Source: Noviherbaspirillum sp. UKPF54
GTDB taxonomy: Bacteria; Pseudomonadota; Gammaproteobacteria; Burkholderiales; Burkholderiaceae_D
Assembly: GCF_007874125.1 (NCBI RefSeq)
Contig: NZ_CP040128.1
Coordinates: forward strand, 1,426,001-1,490,000
Direction: 5' to 3'
DNA length: 64,000 nt
The notes beneath the pieces were generated by a model. It searched no databases. It saw only the letters and a program-made list of their open reading frames with translations, and was not told the origin of the DNA. Made by a program: the position numbers and the translations under genes. This document shows, in pieces, positions 61,088-64,000 of this stretch (the stretch's first letter is position 1; the number at the start of each line of letters is the position of its first letter).

Positions 61088-62056
61088 ATGCATGCCTGGA
61101 TCGCGCGACTGGCTTCGCTCAAGCTGACATTGTTCATTCTCATTGCGCTCGGTGCGGGAATCCTGATGTCCTATGCGGAATGGATGAGCGGCACCTGGGC
61201 GCTGGCGGTGCCGCTTGCGCTGTTCGCCCTTAACCTGATGGCGGCGGTGGCGAGCAAGCCGGCTTTCAGGCGCCAGAAGGCGCTGCTCATATTTCATCTC
61301 GGCCTGATCGCGATCGTGCTGCTGCTGGTTGCCGGCCGGCTGACCTACCTGAAAGGCAGTGTTGAGCTGTCCGAAGGGGAGGAGTTCGATGGCCAGCTGA
61401 CCTCCTTCGAGGCAGGACCATGGCACTGGTGGAACCTGGGCCGTGTTCATTTCAGTAACGAGGGCTTTCGTATCGCCTATGCGCCTGGTGTGGTGCGGGA
61501 CAAGACGCGCAACATGGTGCGCTATGCGGACGCCGAGGGTAGGGAGCAGCATGCCGAGATCGGCGACCAGCAGCCACTGGTGTTGTCCGGTTATCGTTTT
61601 TACACTAGTCCGAACAAGGGGTTTGCGCCGACGTTTTTCTGGCAGCCGGCGTCGGGCGGGCCGGCGTCGCTGGGTACTGTCCATCTGCCATCCTATCCGC
61701 TGAATGAATACAAACAGGCGCGCGAGTGGCAGCTGCCGGGAACCGGCATCCGGGTGTGGACCATGCTGCAGTTCGATGAGGTCATCCTGAAGCAGGATGG
61801 GCCGTCGGAATTCCGCCTTCCGCGCGAGCACAAGGTCGTCGTGCACATCGGCGATCTACGGCGCGAACTGCAACCTGGGGACGCGATCGAACTGCCGCAA
61901 GGAAGACTGGTCTACGACGGGCTGCGCACCTGGATGGGATATGCGGTGTTTTACGATTGGACCATCCACTGGATGCTGGTGGTCTGCATGATAACGGTTG
62001 CCGCCCTTGGCTGGCACTTGTGGCGCAAATTCTCGGCGAGGCCGTGGGATGCATGA
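61088..62056 (+). CDS. ResB-like cytochrome c biogenesis protein
   Basis: 322 residues. ATG 61088 follows GGAAA; an in-frame GTG at 61061 overlapping the previous stop is possible. Three N-terminal transmembrane helices (LKLTLFILIALGAGILMSY, LAVPLALFALNLMAAVA, ALLIFHLGLIAIVLLLVAG) precede a periplasmic domain. A closing helix (IHWMLVVCMITVAALGW) ends it, the ResB/CcsB layout, though shorter than many. With the CcsA-like gene it would form a System II heme lyase beside the complete System I of this window. Confidence 0.8.
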   Translation: MHAWIARLASLKLTLFILIALGAGILMSYAEWMSGTWALAVPLALFALNLMAAVASKPAFRRQKALLIFHLGLIAIVLLLVAGRLTYLKGSVELSEGEEFDGQLTSFEAGPWHWWNLGRVHFSNEGFRIAYAPGVVRDKTRNMVRYADAEGREQHAEIGDQQPLVLSGYRFYTSPNKGFAPTFFWQPASGGPASLGTVHLPSYPLNEYKQAREWQLPGTGIRVWTMLQFDEVILKQDGPSEFRLPREHKVVVHIGDLRRELQPGDAIELPQGRLVYDGLRTWMGYAVFYDWTIHWMLVVCMITVAALGWHLWRKFSARPWDA

Positions 62057-62062
62057 GGAAAC

Positions 62063-62872
62063 ATGATTGAACTGAAAGTCCTGTGGGCCGCGCTGCTGGC
62101 CTATGTCGTCGCCGGCAGCATCGGCATCGTCGCCGTTCTGCTGCGTAGGCGGCCGGAGCGCATCATACTCGCGCTGATCGTGCTCGGCCTGCTGCTGCAT
62201 ACCTGGTCGATCGCGCTGCGCTGGGAGCGCCTGGGCCACGGGCCGTACATCACGATGTTCGAGATCCTGACCAGTAACGTGTGGAGCATGATGCTCGCCT
62301 TCGCCATCGCGTACTGGCGCATCCCGCCGATCCGGCCCAGCGCGGCGGTGGTGATGCCGGTGCTGTTCATCGTAATGGGCTGGCTGTTGATGACCAACCC
62401 GGGCGAAGGGCACTTGCCACCGACCTATCATACGGTCTGGCTGTATATCCACATCGGTTTCGGAAAGGTGTTTTTCGGCGCTACCCTGGTGGCGCTCGCA
62501 GTGTCGGGCGTGATCCTGGCTCGCGGCACCGCGTACGGCGCGAGCCGCTTCGAGCGCCTGCCTGACGACAAGCGCCTGTCCGAATTGTCGTTTCGCTGCA
62601 TGGCGATCGGCTTCGTGTTCGAGACCCTGATGCTGATCGCCGGTGCGATCTGGGCGCAGGATGCATGGGGGCGGTACTGGGCCTGGGATCCGCTGGAGAC
62701 CTGGGCCTTCCTGACTTGGCTGGTGCTGGCATTTTCCTTGCATGCAAGATTTACCCTGAAGCTTTCGCCGCGCGCCGGCTCGTTGTTGGTGCTGGCGGTA
62801 TTCGTCGTGGCCTTTTTGACATTCTTCGGTGTTCCGTTCATCTCCACCACCCCGCATAAAGGAGCTGTCTAG
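62063..62872 (+). CDS. CcsA/ResC-like heme lyase component
   Basis: 269 residues and about eight transmembrane helices. The tryptophan-rich heme-handling motif is WGRYWAWDPLETWAFLTWLVLA; conserved His appear in LLLHTWSIALRW, YHTVWLYIHIGFG and FSLHARFTLKL. This is the CcsA (ResC) family that exports and attaches heme with ResB. It lies 6 bases after the ResB-like gene in the undecaheme operon, which suggests a dedicated lyase for that cytochrome. Confidence 0.85.
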   Translation: MIELKVLWAALLAYVVAGSIGIVAVLLRRRPERIILALIVLGLLLHTWSIALRWERLGHGPYITMFEILTSNVWSMMLAFAIAYWRIPPIRPSAAVVMPVLFIVMGWLLMTNPGEGHLPPTYHTVWLYIHIGFGKVFFGATLVALAVSGVILARGTAYGASRFERLPDDKRLSELSFRCMAIGFVFETLMLIAGAIWAQDAWGRYWAWDPLETWAFLTWLVLAFSLHARFTLKLSPRAGSLLVLAVFVVAFLTFFGVPFISTTPHKGAV

Positions 62873-62873
62873 C

Positions 62874-64000
62874 ATGCTGCGTGAGTCATCCGGCGTACGC
62901 CGTCTCGCTGCCGGCTGGCTGCTGCTGGCCGTGCTGGCGCTGGGCTTGTCGACCGCCTGCGCGCTGTTGCTGGTGGCGGCGCGCGCGCCGCTGCCCGGTG
63001 CCGCCGTTGCGCCGGCGACGCTCTTTCGCAGTACGCTGGTGCTGCATGTCGGCCTGGCGGTGGTTGTGTGGTTCCTGTCGGGGGCGGCCGCCTTGTGGAC
63101 GCTGGCCGCAGGCGGCAGGGCTGCGCGTGTGCGCTGGTTTTCGCTCGCGCTTTCCGCCGCGGGCGTGCTGGCCATGGTGGCCGCGCCTTTTGCCGGCCGC
63201 GCCGCGCCGGTGCTCGCCAATTACGTTCCGGTGCTTGATAGCCCCGTGTTCCTGATCGGTCTGGGCTCCTTTTTCGCCGGCATCGCCCTGTGCGGCATTA
63301 CGTCGCTTAGCGCGCTGGCACGACGGATTCGGCAGGGCTCGTCCGATATCTGGCACTTGGCCGTTGCCTGGTCCATCGGTGTGACGGCGCTGGCGTTCGG
63401 CATGTTGTCGGTGTCGCTGGCGGAGCAAGGCATGCCTGGCTCGCCGGCCGCCTATGAAATCCTGGCATGGGGCCCGGGGCACGTGCTGCAATTCGTTCAT
63501 ATTCTGCTGCTGATGGGCGTCTGGACGGTATTGGGCGAGCGTGCGCTGGGAGCGGCAATTGCTTCACGTCGCCTGCTGGCGTCGCTCCTGACGCTGGCCG
63601 CAGCGCCGGTGTTGTTGGCGCCCGCCATCTACATCGCTTATCCCGCCGACAGCAGCGCGTTCCGCCATGCGTTCACCAGCTTGATGGCATGGGGGAGCTG
63701 GCCGGGCGCGGCCGCGCTGGCGGCCTGCCTGCTGCTACGGCTGATGAGGGCCGGGAGGGGAGTGTGGCGCGCGCCGACTGCGCTGCCTTTATTGCTATCG
63801 ATTCTGCTGTTTGTGCTGGGCTGCGTGCTGGGTGCCTCGATCCGCGGAGAATCGACCTTGGTGCCGGCACATTATCACGGCACGGTTGGCGCCGTGACCC
63901 TGGCGTACATGGCTCTCGGTTACCAATTGCTGGGCGAGTTCGGCCGGTACCTTCCGCAGACGCGGCGCGTGCGCTGGCAGCCCGTAATCTATGGCGTCGG
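62874..64000 (+). CDS. Polytopic membrane protein, possibly heme-copper oxidase-like (3' end outside window)
   Basis: At least 375 residues, open at the window edge, starting MLRESSGVRRLAAGW two bases after the CcsA stop. It has ten or so transmembrane helices. STLVLHVGLAVVVW, GPGHVLQFVHILLLMGVW and PAHYHGTVGAVTLAYMALGY resemble the His-bearing helices II, VI and X of heme-copper oxidase subunit I, including an HxH pair. The Tyr-His or HH motif of helix VII is not evident. It could be a divergent quinol- or cytochrome-reactive membrane subunit. The family assignment is tentative. Confidence 0.5.
   Translation, partial: MLRESSGVRRLAAGWLLLAVLALGLSTACALLLVAARAPLPGAAVAPATLFRSTLVLHVGLAVVVWFLSGAAALWTLAAGGRAARVRWFSLALSAAGVLAMVAAPFAGRAAPVLANYVPVLDSPVFLIGLGSFFAGIALCGITSLSALARRIRQGSSDIWHLAVAWSIGVTALAFGMLSVSLAEQGMPGSPAAYEILAWGPGHVLQFVHILLLMGVWTVLGERALGAAIASRRLLASLLTLAAAPVLLAPAIYIAYPADSSAFRHAFTSLMAWGSWPGAAALAACLLLRLMRAGRGVWRAPTALPLLLSILLFVLGCVLGASIRGESTLVPAHYHGTVGAVTLAYMALGYQLLGEFGRYLPQTRRVRWQPVIYGV

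Noticed and set aside
1..64000. Search for tRNA or rRNA genes, insertion sequences, integrases and attachment sites
   Set aside because: None could be supported by eye; short RNA genes could still be missed without a covariance-model scan.

Overview
The window reads as a high-GC betaproteobacterial chromosome, most like the Burkholderiales (Oxalobacteraceae/Herbaspirillum-like). This is inferred from codon use, the PhaZ depolymerase, the MaoC-phosphotransacetylase fusion, the slipin/NfeD pair and System I cytochrome c maturation. No rRNA, tRNA, CRISPR array, transposase or integrase was seen.

Layout. 1-3015: glycosyltransferases of a cell-surface polysaccharide/LPS locus. 3196-9516: small unknown proteins, a slipin-NfeD membrane pair, CBS and universal-stress proteins, and a CapA-like protein. 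9575-15290: a methyltransferase, an intracellular PHB depolymerase, a phosphotransacetylase-acetate kinase operon and a hemerythrin. 15449-17063: a triheme cytochrome and a Crp/Fnr regulator, each behind an FNR-like box. 17198-28196: a complete ccmABCDEFGHI operon that runs directly into a monoheme cytochrome and a decaheme cytochrome/outer-membrane barrel pair (MtrA/MtoA-MtrB/MtoB type). 28215-36105: a probable rhodoquinone-synthesis gene (rquA), a second monoheme cytochrome and second decaheme/barrel pair, then a CbcL-like inner-membrane c/b cytochrome and a third monoheme cytochrome. 36495-43113: two large GGDEF-EAL proteins around a CheW-like protein. 43242-46014: small and triheme cytochromes. 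46135-64000: a second, different porin-cytochrome cluster with three NHL-repeat lipoproteins, tetraheme and undecaheme cytochromes, a PpiC isomerase, a different outer-membrane barrel, four small multiheme cytochromes, two paralogous helical periplasmic proteins, a ResB/CcsA pair and the start of a polytopic membrane protein.

By my count the window encodes 16 c-type cytochromes with about 70 heme motifs. The working model is a trans-envelope electron route. The quinone pool (ubiquinone, possibly rhodoquinone) exchanges electrons with the CbcL-like protein. Monoheme or triheme periplasmic carriers link it to a decaheme cytochrome inside an outer-membrane barrel, or to the second barrel with an 11-heme partner. 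The direction (metal oxidation or reduction) cannot be told from sequence.

The most striking regulatory signal is a set of about eleven sigma-54 (-24/-12) promoter matches. They lie in intergenic gaps in the correct orientation, mostly ahead of cytochrome, maturation and quinone genes. This suggests an RpoN-controlled extracellular-electron-transfer regulon. The ccm leader between its sigma-54 promoter and ccmA also contains a structured element ending in a strong intrinsic terminator, which is either an attenuator or a small RNA.
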